NCBI GenBank assembly: GCA_964551035.1
Contig: CAZKBK010000011.1
Span: 57,652 to 121,651 of the forward strand
Length of the DNA: 64,000 nt
DNA from: Chryseosolibacter sp964551035
Lineage (GTDB): Bacteria > Bacteroidota > Bacteroidia > Cytophagales > Cyclobacteriaceae
Direction of reading: 5' to 3'
Made by a program: the position numbers and the translations under genes. Numbering within the stretch: the first letter of the stretch is position 1; every line of letters begins with the position of its first letter. Below, one piece after another: positions 16,242 to 24,178 of this stretch. Under the pieces are notes generated by a model. The model saw only the letters and a list, made by a program, of their open reading frames with translations, had not been told where the DNA came from and did no database searches.

Positions 16242-17564
16242 ATGCTCGTCCTGAAATTCGGTGGTACCTCGGTCGGCAAGCCCGAGCGAATGAAGAAAAT
16301 AGCCAACCTCGTGTCGGACACTCCGGGCAAGAAGATCGTCGTACTCTCGGCCTTGTCGGGAACCACCAACGCGCTCGTCTCCATCGGTGAAAGTCTCGTT
16401 CACGGAAGGACGGCCCAAGCTGAAGAGGATATCTCCGCGCTGGAACAGCACTATCAGACCTTTATCGGCGACTTGTATGAGACGGAGAATTTCCTTGCCA
16501 TTGGCAGAGAGATTGTAAGCCGCTATTTTATTCTTCTCCGGCTTCTCGCCGCCGGCCAGTTTGATACGAAAAGCTATCGCGAACTACTGGCCCAGGGCGA
16601 GCTCCTGTCGACGGAACTCTTTTATCAACATCTGCAGGAACGGAAGATCAGTTCGCGCTTGCTTCCGGCACTCCACTTTATGTCGATTGATGAGAATGAA
16701 GAGCCCGAACTGGAAAAGATCGCGGCCCGGCTCACGCCCCTCATTCAGTCGGTGAGCAACGTCGACATCATTGTCACGCAAGGGTACATCTGCCGCAACC
16801 ACAGAAACGAGATCGATAACCTCAAGCGGGGTGGCAGCGACTATACGGCCTCGTTGATCGGCGCCGCCATCAAAGCTGACGAGATACAGATCTGGACCGA
16901 CATCGACGGCATGCACAACAACGATCCGCGCATCGTCAGGAAAACGCTGCCTATTTCGGAACTCACGTTCGACGAGGCCTCGGAACTCGCCTACTTCGGT
17001 GCAAAGATACTCCACCCTTCAACCATCGTCCCCGCCCAACGGTACAACATTCCCGTTCGCCTCAAGAACACCATGGACGAGCATGCCCCGGGAACCATCA
17101 TCAGGGAGAAGGGTCCCGAAGGGACCTTCAAGGCGATCGCTGGCAAGGACGGCATCACCGCCATCAAAATCAAATCGTCACGGATGTTGATGGCGTACGG
17201 TTTTCTCCGGAAAGTGTTCGAGGTATTCGAGCACTACAAGACGCCTATCGATATGATCACAACGTCGGAAATTGCTGTATCGCTCACCATTGATCAGGAT
17301 GCGCATTTGTCCGCCATTGAAAACGAGTTAAGAAAGTTCGGGACGATCGATATCGACAAAGACCAGACGATTATCTGCATTGTCGGCAACCGCATCATGG
17401 AGCACAAAGGGGTGTTGAATAAAGTCTTCGAGTCATTGAAGGAAATACCGGTCAGAATGGTTTCCTGCGGCGGCAGTGCCAACAACGTCTCCGTCCTGAT
17501 CGACAAGACGCACAAGGAGGCGGCACTCAACGCACTGAACGAAGAACTCTTTGGGCTGAAATAG
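16242..17564 (+). CDS. lysC: Aspartate kinase
   Basis: Phosphorylates L-aspartate with ATP, the first step toward lysine, threonine, methionine and diaminopimelate. At 440 residues it is a monofunctional enzyme without a homoserine dehydrogenase domain. The kinase domain starts MLVLKFGGTSVGKPERM and contains GGSDYTASLIGAAIKADEIQ plus TDIDGMHNNDPRIV. Two C-terminal ACT domains (from about 300: ITAIKIKSSRMLMAYGF... and TIICIVGNRIMEHKGVLNKV...) are the expected allosteric sites for end-product feedback. It is convergent with the glutamate dehydrogenase gene with only 12 bases between stop codons. The symbol is by function. Some annotators use thrA-type names for this class. Confidence 0.93.
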   Translation: MLVLKFGGTSVGKPERMKKIANLVSDTPGKKIVVLSALSGTTNALVSIGESLVHGRTAQAEEDISALEQHYQTFIGDLYETENFLAIGREIVSRYFILLRLLAAGQFDTKSYRELLAQGELLSTELFYQHLQERKISSRLLPALHFMSIDENEEPELEKIAARLTPLIQSVSNVDIIVTQGYICRNHRNEIDNLKRGGSDYTASLIGAAIKADEIQIWTDIDGMHNNDPRIVRKTLPISELTFDEASELAYFGAKILHPSTIVPAQRYNIPVRLKNTMDEHAPGTIIREKGPEGTFKAIAGKDGITAIKIKSSRMLMAYGFLRKVFEVFEHYKTPIDMITTSEIAVSLTIDQDAHLSAIENELRKFGTIDIDKDQTIICIVGNRIMEHKGVLNKVFESLKEIPVRMVSCGGSANNVSVLIDKTHKEAALNALNEELFGLK

Positions 17565-17576
17565 TTGCAGCAGACG

Positions 17577-18803
17577 TCAGAGGAGTTGCTTCAGCGCAAT
17601 TTCAAACGACGACTTCGCAATTCCTGTTTTCCGGTTGTTCACGGCGTGCGTCTTTTCCAGCGCGCGCCGTATGGTCATTGAAATGTCATCAAAGATCGAT
17701 GCGTCATCCATCTTCACCTCATTCTCCATAAAATAGGCGAAGACCCGCGCCATGCCGCAATTGGCAATAAAGTCCGGGATGACGGAGATCTTTTCGTCAG
17801 CATATTCGCCCGTCGGTCCGAAAAAAATCTCGGCGTCGGCAAAAGGCACATTCGCGCCACATGAGAATACTTCCACTCCGGATCCGATCATCCGATCGAC
17901 CTGATCGCGGGTAATCAGTCGCGAAGCTGCCGCCGGGATGAAAATTTCGAATTCCAAATCCCATACTTTCTGGCTCACCACGTCGAAGGGCAGCATGTCA
18001 ACGGCGACAAGCCGGCTCCCGTTCCGGCCGGCGACAAGATCGCGGACCTCGTCAAGGGCGTAACCTTTTTGGTTGATCAATCCGCCTTCATGGGTAATCA
18101 CCCCCACGAGGGTTGCGCCGAGTTGTGCGAGGTGAAATCCTGCCGCAGCGCCGACGTTACCCCATCCCTGCACGACCACACGCCTGCCGCGAACATCTCC
18201 TCCCCAAAGGTCATAGTAGTGCTTTACAGCTTCGGCCACGCCGTACCCCGTGCACATGTCCGCAATGGTGTACTTCTTCGAGGGCGCCGGCGTGAAGCGG
18301 GTATCCTCGATGGTCTTCACGACACCCTGCCGAAGTTGTCCGATACGGTTCACTTTCTGGGCCTCGGTGGGCTTATAGTGTCCGGTGAAGACGCCCTCCT
18401 GGGGATGCCAGATGCCGACGTCTTCCGTGATGGGTATCACCTCGTGAATTTCGTCCACATTCAAATCGCCTCCCGTCCCATAGTAGTACTTGAGCAGCGG
18501 CATCACGGCAGTGTACCAACGCTGCAGTACACCGGCTTTGGCCGGATCGTTCGGGTCGAAGTTTATTCCCGATTTTGCTCCACCGATGGGCGGACCGGAG
18601 ACCGTGAACTTCACCTCCATCGTCTTGGCCAGTGATTCCACTTCGCGCTTGTCGAGACCGCGGCGCATCCGCGTGCCACCGCCAGCAGCCCCACCGCGAA
18701 GGGAATTGATCACGACCCAACCCTCGGCATCCGTCTCGGAATCTTTCCACTCCAAAACGATCTCGGGACGGCGCGTCTCGAATTTGTGAAGTAGTTCTTT
18801 CAT
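17577..18803 (-). CDS. Glu/Leu/Phe/Val-type dehydrogenase, probably glutamate dehydrogenase
   Basis: A 408-residue amino-acid dehydrogenase that interconverts an amino acid and its 2-oxo acid with NAD(P). The Glu/Leu/Phe/Val family is recognisable from the catalytic-lysine segment GPPIGGAKSGINFDP, the Gly-rich GGAAGGGTRMRRG near the N-terminus, the GTGGDLNVDEIHEV stretch and the Rossmann motif VQGWGNVGAAAGFHL. Length fits glutamate dehydrogenase better than the shorter leucine dehydrogenases (about 365). Cofactor preference is not clear from sequence. It converges on lysC, and anmK ends 37 bases upstream of its start, so it could be co-transcribed with anmK. Confidence 0.88.
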   Translation of the reverse strand: MKELLHKFETRRPEIVLEWKDSETDAEGWVVINSLRGGAAGGGTRMRRGLDKREVESLAKTMEVKFTVSGPPIGGAKSGINFDPNDPAKAGVLQRWYTAVMPLLKYYYGTGGDLNVDEIHEVIPITEDVGIWHPQEGVFTGHYKPTEAQKVNRIGQLRQGVVKTIEDTRFTPAPSKKYTIADMCTGYGVAEAVKHYYDLWGGDVRGRRVVVQGWGNVGAAAGFHLAQLGATLVGVITHEGGLINQKGYALDEVRDLVAGRNGSRLVAVDMLPFDVVSQKVWDLEFEIFIPAAASRLITRDQVDRMIGSGVEVFSCGANVPFADAEIFFGPTGEYADEKISVIPDFIANCGMARVFAYFMENEVKMDDASIFDDISMTIRRALEKTHAVNNRKTGIAKSSFEIALKQLL

Positions 18804-18840
18804 GATTTATTTGTTGTATGCAGCAACATCTACGCGGATT

Positions 18841-19911
18841 TCAGAAACCTACCATTACGCCGGCGCTGCAATCGCGCCTTGCCTGGGTAACACTTTTCAA
18901 TACGTTCACCTCCCCTTTGACACGCAGCACACCGAGGAACGCGAAAATCAGCGCCTCCTTGAACATCACCACGTCATCCTCGCCGATGATCAGCGTTGCA
19001 TCGTCGCCGCCGTGTTCCAACATCCGGCTGATTAGAAATGCATGGAACGCGCCACCACCGGTACACAGCACTCTCGGACCCTTCGCCAACGGGCGTATCG
19101 CATTCATGATTTCCATCGCTGTCGACTCCACGCAGGTTCGCATCCGGTCCTGGAGAGGGATTGCCTCCTCATTCAATACTGGCAGAAGACGTTTTTCAAA
19201 AATTTCGCGTCCCAGCGATGGCCTCTTTTTTTCCATAGACGCGTAAACCTTCCGCAAGCGCCCGAGCATGCGCCGGTTGACTTCCCCTCGCCGGGCCATC
19301 GTTCCATTCTTGTCCATCGACTTTCCGCGCATGGCCGCCAAATAGTTGAACGCCATGTTGCAGAAACAAATGTCGAAAGCCTTCCTCACCCCTTTGACAT
19401 CGACCGACAGGTTGGCAATGCCGCCGAGGTTGAGGCACACGTCAAAGTCGTGAAACAACAGACGGTCGCCGGCGGGCACGAGCGGCGCACCCTCACCACC
19501 GAGCATGACGTCCAACGAACGGAAATCGTACACCACAGGAATGCCCGTGGCTGCATGAATCGCATTGCCCTCACCAAGCTGAAAGGTGAATCCTTTGGCA
19601 GGCTGATGGTACACGGTATGACCATGTGAGGCGATGAAATCGGGCTTGAGCCGATGCCGCTCCACGAAGGCACGACATGCTTCGCCGAGCCAGGTCCCAT
19701 ACGCGCCGTGCAGTTGCATGAGTGCTTCAGCGTCCAGCAAATGCGCCTTCGCGAGTTTCTTTTTCCAAACGGCGGGATAGGGCCTGGTCTCAGCCATAAC
19801 GATGTGGTAACGCCATGATCCGCCTCCTTCGAACTCGCAACAAACCATATCCAGGCCGTCGAGCGAAGTGCCCGACATCAAGCCGATGACGCTGAACTTT
19901 TCTTTTGCCAT
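18841..19911 (-). CDS. anmK: Anhydro-N-acetylmuramic acid kinase
   Basis: AnmK phosphorylates and opens 1,6-anhydro-MurNAc released during cell-wall turnover, giving MurNAc-6-phosphate. The N-terminal signature VIGLMSGTSLDGLDMVCCEF is diagnostic. Later family features include ASHGHTVYHQP, LNLGGIANLSV and CTGGGAFHAFL. The ATG at 19911 (MAKEKFSVIGL) puts the signature at the family-typical position. Two in-frame ATGs at 19929 and 19935 would add eight residues at most. It is divergent from coaX across roughly 60 bases. No murQ etherase is in the window, so the next pathway step is encoded elsewhere. Confidence 0.94.
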   Translation of the reverse strand: MAKEKFSVIGLMSGTSLDGLDMVCCEFEGGGSWRYHIVMAETRPYPAVWKKKLAKAHLLDAEALMQLHGAYGTWLGEACRAFVERHRLKPDFIASHGHTVYHQPAKGFTFQLGEGNAIHAATGIPVVYDFRSLDVMLGGEGAPLVPAGDRLLFHDFDVCLNLGGIANLSVDVKGVRKAFDICFCNMAFNYLAAMRGKSMDKNGTMARRGEVNRRMLGRLRKVYASMEKKRPSLGREIFEKRLLPVLNEEAIPLQDRMRTCVESTAMEIMNAIRPLAKGPRVLCTGGGAFHAFLISRMLEHGGDDATLIIGEDDVVMFKEALIFAFLGVLRVKGEVNVLKSVTQARRDCSAGVMVGF

Positions 19912-19959
19912 TGTAAGTCGTTTTTCCATTCCCATGCATCCCAGTGCATGTCACTTGAT

Positions 19960-19967
19960 TAACTTTG
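19960..19967 (+). promoter_or_regulatory. -7 promoter element immediately before coaX
   Basis: TAACTTTG, a perfect TAnnTTTG, ends only four bases before the coaX ATG at 19972. If used, transcription would begin at or next to the start codon, giving a leaderless mRNA. No good -33 element is evident at the standard spacing. Confidence 0.45.
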
Positions 19968-19971
19968 AGCC

Positions 19972-20691
19972 ATGAATGTTGTTGTTGACCATGGCAATAG
20001 CGCTGCGAAGGTAGGGATTTTCGACCATCAAAACCTGGTAGAGAAACACGCCTTTAATCACACGCCGGAGCTCCGGGCGTTGCTGTCACGGCCGGAAATC
20101 CGGAACGTGATCGTCAGTTCGGTAAACGCAGATGCGAACGAAATAGCATCATGGGCATCCCATGCGGAGAAAGCGTTCGTCCTCACGCCAACGCTGGCCA
20201 TGCCCGTGAAAAGCCGATATAAGACACCAGAATCCATAGGCGCGGACCGCCTGGCAGCGGTATGCGGTGCGCGTTCGATTTTTCCCCGGGCAAACTGCCT
20301 TGTGATCGATGCGGGAACCTGCGTTACCTATGATCTTGTCGACGCCTATGATACGTACCATGGCGGAGCGATATCACCGGGTTTGAACATGCGCTTTCGC
20401 GCCGTTCATACTTTTACCGCCCGATTGCCGTTAATTAGCCCAACAGCGGATGCGCCGCTCATTGGCGATTCCACCGAATCATGCATTCAAAGTGGCGTGA
20501 TCAATGGGCTGTTGGCTGAAGTCGAAGGCATCATCGCGGCATATCGCGAGAAATATGACGGCCTGCAGGTACTTTTATGCGGCGGAGATACAGCCTTTTT
20601 TGAAAACAAACTGAAAGCCTCCATATTTGCGAGCCCTGAACTAGTATTGATTGGCTTAAACAGCATTTTGAACCATAATGTCAAGCGTTAA
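19972..20691 (+). CDS. coaX: Type III pantothenate kinase
   Basis: Catalyses the first step of coenzyme A synthesis, phosphorylation of pantothenate. It is 239 residues long, typical of type III PanK (ASKHA fold). The phosphate-binding motif is VVDHGNSAAKVGIF at the N-terminus. The family motif TPESIGADRLAAVCGA follows, then the second phosphate motif VIDAGTCVTYDLVD and GGAISPGLNMRF. The last 14 bases overlap the next gene, so coaX heads an envelope operon (outer membrane barrel, lptC, small membrane protein, CNNM/CBS protein). A -7 element abuts its start codon. Confidence 0.95.
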   Translation: MNVVVDHGNSAAKVGIFDHQNLVEKHAFNHTPELRALLSRPEIRNVIVSSVNADANEIASWASHAEKAFVLTPTLAMPVKSRYKTPESIGADRLAAVCGARSIFPRANCLVIDAGTCVTYDLVDAYDTYHGGAISPGLNMRFRAVHTFTARLPLISPTADAPLIGDSTESCIQSGVINGLLAEVEGIIAAYREKYDGLQVLLCGGDTAFFENKLKASIFASPELVLIGLNSILNHNVKR

Positions 20692-21955
20692 ACGAATTCT
20701 TGCACTGCTCGCCCTGGCGATAATATCGCAACATGCGTCCGGTCAGGCAGCCAGGTCGCCGTTCACCAATCTGACCATCGGGGAGCCTTACGGTAACGCG
20801 TTGATCCACACGCAGGGCATGGCCGGTGTCGGAGTAGCCCATCCACAGGATTTGTTTCTCAACAACCAAAATCCGGCACTCCTGGTTTATAACCGGGTGA
20901 CGGTATTTCAAGGCGGTATTATCGGCGAGCGGAGGACCCTGCGCAACGACACGGCCAGCGAACGAAGCACGGGCGGCAACCTCAACTACCTGGCAACGGC
21001 ATTTCCGGTCGTGGAGCGAAAGTGGACGACGTCCTTCGGACTGATGCCGTACACCAACCTGCGCTATAAAATCCATTACATCGACATCGTACAAGGCAGC
21101 AGCGATTCGGTAACGGTATCGGAGGAAGGCAGTGGCGGCCTCACGCAATTCTATTGGTCTAACGGCGTTCGCTTGCATCGCAACCTGGCCGTCGGCGTTA
21201 AGGCCGCCTATATTTTCAGCTCGGTGTTGAACACCTATACCAATCAGCTTGTGTCTTCTGATCAACCGGTAAACTACCCCGTAAGCGTCGAAGAGAAACT
21301 GTACGTCCGGGATTTCGCCTTCAGCGCGGGCTTGTCGTATTCATTGGATTCGCTCTTTCGCCAAAATCGACACAGGCTTAGTTTCGGCCTCGTGTACGAC
21401 CTGGAAACGGACCTGAGCACGGCGCAGCGCTACCGCATCTACCGCCGTGGTTCGGGCGGCGTGCCCATCGACACCGACACATTATATTCCAGCAGCGGAA
21501 GCCTGTTCATTCCCCAAGCCTTGACGGCAGGGCTGTCCATTAGCCGGATCAATAAATGGACCCTGGCCGCCGAGGTGAAGATGCAGGACTGGACTGCGTT
21601 CCGAAATCCCGCGGGCACCAATGATGATCTCGGACAGGCCTGGCGGGCGGCGCTCGGCTGGGAATATACCCCGGATATTTTTTCATCGAATTATTTCAAA
21701 CGCGTAATGTACCGCGCCGGCGTCCACATGGAGCAACTCCCCTTCACCAGGAACAATAATGCAGTTAAAGATATTGGCATCAATTTTGGCTTTTCGCTGC
21801 CTGCGGGCGTCACGGGCCGATCGAGTGTCGACATGGCGTTCACGGTTGGTAAACGTGGAGACCGCTCGCAAAACGTTCTCGAAGAAAATTACTTCAAGAT
21901 CTACTTCGGTGTCACGTTCAACGACAGGTGGTTTATTAAACACAGGTTCAACTAA
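20678..21955 (+). CDS. Outer membrane beta-barrel protein of unknown function
   Basis: A 425-residue protein with a signal peptide (RILALLALAIISQHASGQ). The body alternates polar and aromatic residues in about a dozen amphipathic strands, for example WTTSFGLMPYTNLRYKIHYI and YFKRVMYRAGVHMEQLPF, and ends with the aromatic strand NDRWFIKHRFN typical of an outer membrane barrel. The start GEPYGNALIHTQGMAGVGVAHPQDLFLNNQNPALL resembles PorV/FadL-like proteins, where this segment precedes a barrel of about 14 strands. It overlaps coaX by 14 bases and ends 5 bases before lptC, which points to envelope biogenesis or transport. No substrate can be assigned. Confidence 0.8.
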   Translation: MSSVKRILALLALAIISQHASGQAARSPFTNLTIGEPYGNALIHTQGMAGVGVAHPQDLFLNNQNPALLVYNRVTVFQGGIIGERRTLRNDTASERSTGGNLNYLATAFPVVERKWTTSFGLMPYTNLRYKIHYIDIVQGSSDSVTVSEEGSGGLTQFYWSNGVRLHRNLAVGVKAAYIFSSVLNTYTNQLVSSDQPVNYPVSVEEKLYVRDFAFSAGLSYSLDSLFRQNRHRLSFGLVYDLETDLSTAQRYRIYRRGSGGVPIDTDTLYSSSGSLFIPQALTAGLSISRINKWTLAAEVKMQDWTAFRNPAGTNDDLGQAWRAALGWEYTPDIFSSNYFKRVMYRAGVHMEQLPFTRNNNAVKDIGINFGFSLPAGVTGRSSVDMAFTVGKRGDRSQNVLEENYFKIYFGVTFNDRWFIKHRFN

Positions 21956-21960
21956 TTCGG

Positions 21961-22503
21961 ATGAAAGCGCTTCGTGCCTTATCCTTTGCAATCGTGGGCT
22001 TCAGCTTTCTGGTTCTTCTTTCATCCTGTGAGAGCTCGGAACTTAAGGAGCCTGTCGAGTACACGGGACCGCTTCGTATCGCCGAAGGCGTCGAAACGTT
22101 CTACACGGAAGAGGGCAAGGTAAAGCTCAAGATGATCGCAGGGGAACTGCATGAATTTGAAAATGGCGACCGCTCATTTCCCGACAGCATTTACCTGGAG
22201 TTCTACGATGAGTTTGCGAACCTGGAGTCGACCCTCCGTGCAAACGAGGCATATTATTTCAAAAAGGACGATCTGTGGCGCGCCCGCGGAAAAGTAGAGG
22301 TCCGGAACATGAAACAGCGCGAACAACTGAACACCGAAGAACTGTTCTGGAAACCCAAGGACGAACTGATCTACACCGACAAGTTTGTAACAATCCGACA
22401 GGAGGACGCCGTCTACTATGGTGAGGGTATGGAAGCAAGGGAAGATATGTCGAACTGGCTCATCAAGAAACCCACCGGAGAGTTTGAAATCGAGGAAGAA
22501 TAA
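21961..22503 (+). CDS. lptC: LPS export ABC transporter periplasmic protein LptC
   Basis: A 180-residue protein with an N-terminal hydrophobic segment that also reads as a lipobox (FLVLLSSCES). The mature part has the LptC/LptA-type beta-jellyroll pattern (GVETFYTEEGKVKLKMIAGE, FPDSIYLEFYDE, LWRARGKVEVRN). LptC links the LptBFG inner-membrane extractor to the periplasmic LptA bridge in lipopolysaccharide export. The possible lipid anchor, instead of the single transmembrane helix of E. coli LptC, is common in Bacteroidota. It lies 5 bases after the barrel gene. The following small gene starts inside its 3' end. Confidence 0.85.
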   Translation: MKALRALSFAIVGFSFLVLLSSCESSELKEPVEYTGPLRIAEGVETFYTEEGKVKLKMIAGELHEFENGDRSFPDSIYLEFYDEFANLESTLRANEAYYFKKDDLWRARGKVEVRNMKQREQLNTEELFWKPKDELIYTDKFVTIRQEDAVYYGEGMEAREDMSNWLIKKPTGEFEIEEE

Positions 22504-22714
22504 GCCTGCACCGCAGAAGAAACCCGGCAAAAAACAAACTGCAGCTTCATCACCGGCGAAGCTCGCCGATGTGATTACACTTTCCCTGTCGATCGTCTTT
22601 CTCATTATTGGCATTGATCAGATCATCACCATAGGTTTTGGAAAGGGTTACTGGGCGATTATGCTCGCATTAATCTTGTTTTTTGTTTATACTTTGCGTA
22701 GACAAAAACGATAA
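22484..22714 (+). CDS. Small membrane protein in the lptC operon
   Basis: A frame of about 76 residues, starting with the TTG at 22484 or farther upstream at 22418. It has a lysine/proline-rich N-terminal part (KNKPAPQKKPGKKQTAAS) followed by two hydrophobic segments (VITLSLSIVFLIIGIDQII and WAIMLALILFFVYTL) and a basic tail RRQKR. The region before 22484 reads like lptC in the wrong frame, so the later start is preferred. The stop codon touches the ATG of the CNNM/CBS gene. Such a short protein between lptC and a CNNM gene looks like a real, conserved-context membrane protein. Its function is unknown. Confidence 0.6.
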   Translation: MKSRKNKPAPQKKPGKKQTAASSPAKLADVITLSLSIVFLIIGIDQIITIGFGKGYWAIMLALILFFVYTLRRQKR

Positions 22715-23998
22715 ATGGACATTCCGCTCATTTTAGGAATACTCGCCTCGGTGCTGTTCTCGATATTTTTTTCGGGAATTGAGGTTGCGTTTTTGGCCGC
22801 CAACAAACTCCGGATCGAGCTTCTCAGCAAGCAAGGGAAGATGCCGGCCGTGATCATGCGGTTCTTTAGCCAACGACCTACCTGGTTTCTCGGGACAACC
22901 CTTGTGGGCAATATCGCCTCCCTCCTTAGCTTCGGCATCCTGGCGACGCAGGCCATCATACCGCTGTTTCATCGCGTGTTCCCAAACTTTGCCGGAAGCG
23001 TCGTGCTCCCGGTCGTATTATTTTCCGGCCTGTTCACCATAGTGGTCATGTACTCCGTGGAATTCGTTTCGAAGAGTTTCTTCGTCATTAACGCTAACCG
23101 GATGGTTTCAGCACTGGCTGTGCCCTTTGCGCTGATCGGCGTCGTCCTCTTTCCCGTCGTGTACGCCATTATCAGCCTGGCCAGGTTTTTCAGCCTCTAT
23201 GTCTTTCGCCTCGATTATTCCATGGACAAGCCTGTCTTCGGACTCACTGGCGTGGATAACTACCTCGGGACAATGCATCGCTCGGGGCAGTGGGAGCAGA
23301 ACATTGAACTGGACAAAAAGATCTTTACCAATGTTCTCCAGTTCAGATCCGTCCGCGTGCGCGATTGCATGATCCCGCGAACTGAAATTGTTGCCGTGCG
23401 GCTGGAGGATGGAATTCAGAAACTTCACGAAGCATTCATCGAAAGCGGTCATTCCAAGATCCCGATCTACAAGGTTTCGATCGACGATGTGATGGGATAT
23501 TGCCATTCGTCGGCCCTTTTCAGACAACCGTCGCAGATAGAGGAGATACTGACGCCCATCATCACCGTTTCGGAAGCGATGCTGGCGCGTGAACTACTCA
23601 TGAAGTTCATCAACGAACGGAAAAGCCTTGCGATTGTCGTCGACGAGTTTGGCGGAACGTCGGGCATCGTCAGCATGGAAGATGTGATCGAGGAGATCTT
23701 TGGCGAGATCGAAGACGAGCACGACAAAGACGACCAAATCGAACAAAAACTGGATGAAACAACTTTTCTGTTAAGCGCCCGCCTTGAGATCGACTACCTG
23801 AACGAGACTTACGGGTGGAATTTACCTACCGGGGATTATGAAACGCTCGGTGGGCTGATCCTGTCCCATACGGAAGATATCCCGCGGCAGGGCGAGCGGG
23901 TGGATATTCCGCCTTTCACCTTTGTTATTCGGGCCACATCGAGGAATCGAATTCAACTCGTGCTTCTCAATGTTCCGGACAAAACCAATATCGACTGA
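22715..23998 (+). CDS. CNNM/CBS-domain membrane protein (CorC/HlyC family)
   Basis: A 427-residue protein of the 'hemolysin' or gliding-associated GldE-like family. The N-terminal CNNM membrane domain (about 1-190) opens IPLILGILASVLFSIFFSGIEVAFLAANKLR and has four hydrophobic segments. A CBS pair follows (VRDCMIPRTEIVAVRLED ... ILTPIITVSEAMLARELLMKF, with AIVVDEFGGTSGIVSMEDVIEEIFGEI), then a CorC/HlyC transporter-associated domain at the C-terminus. CNNM proteins are implicated in magnesium/cobalt transport, and in Flavobacteria the relative GldE is linked to gliding. Which role applies here cannot be decided. The start abuts the stop of the small membrane protein gene. Confidence 0.9.
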   Translation: MDIPLILGILASVLFSIFFSGIEVAFLAANKLRIELLSKQGKMPAVIMRFFSQRPTWFLGTTLVGNIASLLSFGILATQAIIPLFHRVFPNFAGSVVLPVVLFSGLFTIVVMYSVEFVSKSFFVINANRMVSALAVPFALIGVVLFPVVYAIISLARFFSLYVFRLDYSMDKPVFGLTGVDNYLGTMHRSGQWEQNIELDKKIFTNVLQFRSVRVRDCMIPRTEIVAVRLEDGIQKLHEAFIESGHSKIPIYKVSIDDVMGYCHSSALFRQPSQIEEILTPIITVSEAMLARELLMKFINERKSLAIVVDEFGGTSGIVSMEDVIEEIFGEIEDEHDKDDQIEQKLDETTFLLSARLEIDYLNETYGWNLPTGDYETLGGLILSHTEDIPRQGERVDIPPFTFVIRATSRNRIQLVLLNVPDKTNID

Positions 23999-24096
23999 TT
24001 ATCAGTATTTTAGTCCCTCATGCCCTTTCCATCCAAACGGGCGCCGGGGGCGGTTATTTTTTCCCGGAGGGTATTTTTCTAATAGCCATAACCGAT

Positions 24097-24104
24097 TAAA
24101 TTTG
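24097..24104 (+). promoter_or_regulatory. Candidate -7 promoter element for the foldase gene
   Basis: TAAATTTG matches TAnnTTTG, with a T-rich stretch about 19 bases upstream. It lies 75 bases before the ATG at 24179 and separates the foldase gene from the coaX operon. Confidence 0.5.
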
Positions 24105-24178
24105 CGGGCTTTATCGATTGAATTTAGCCCTCTTAAGAAAACCTTTGTTAATTCCCTTACTAAAACCTCATTGATACA

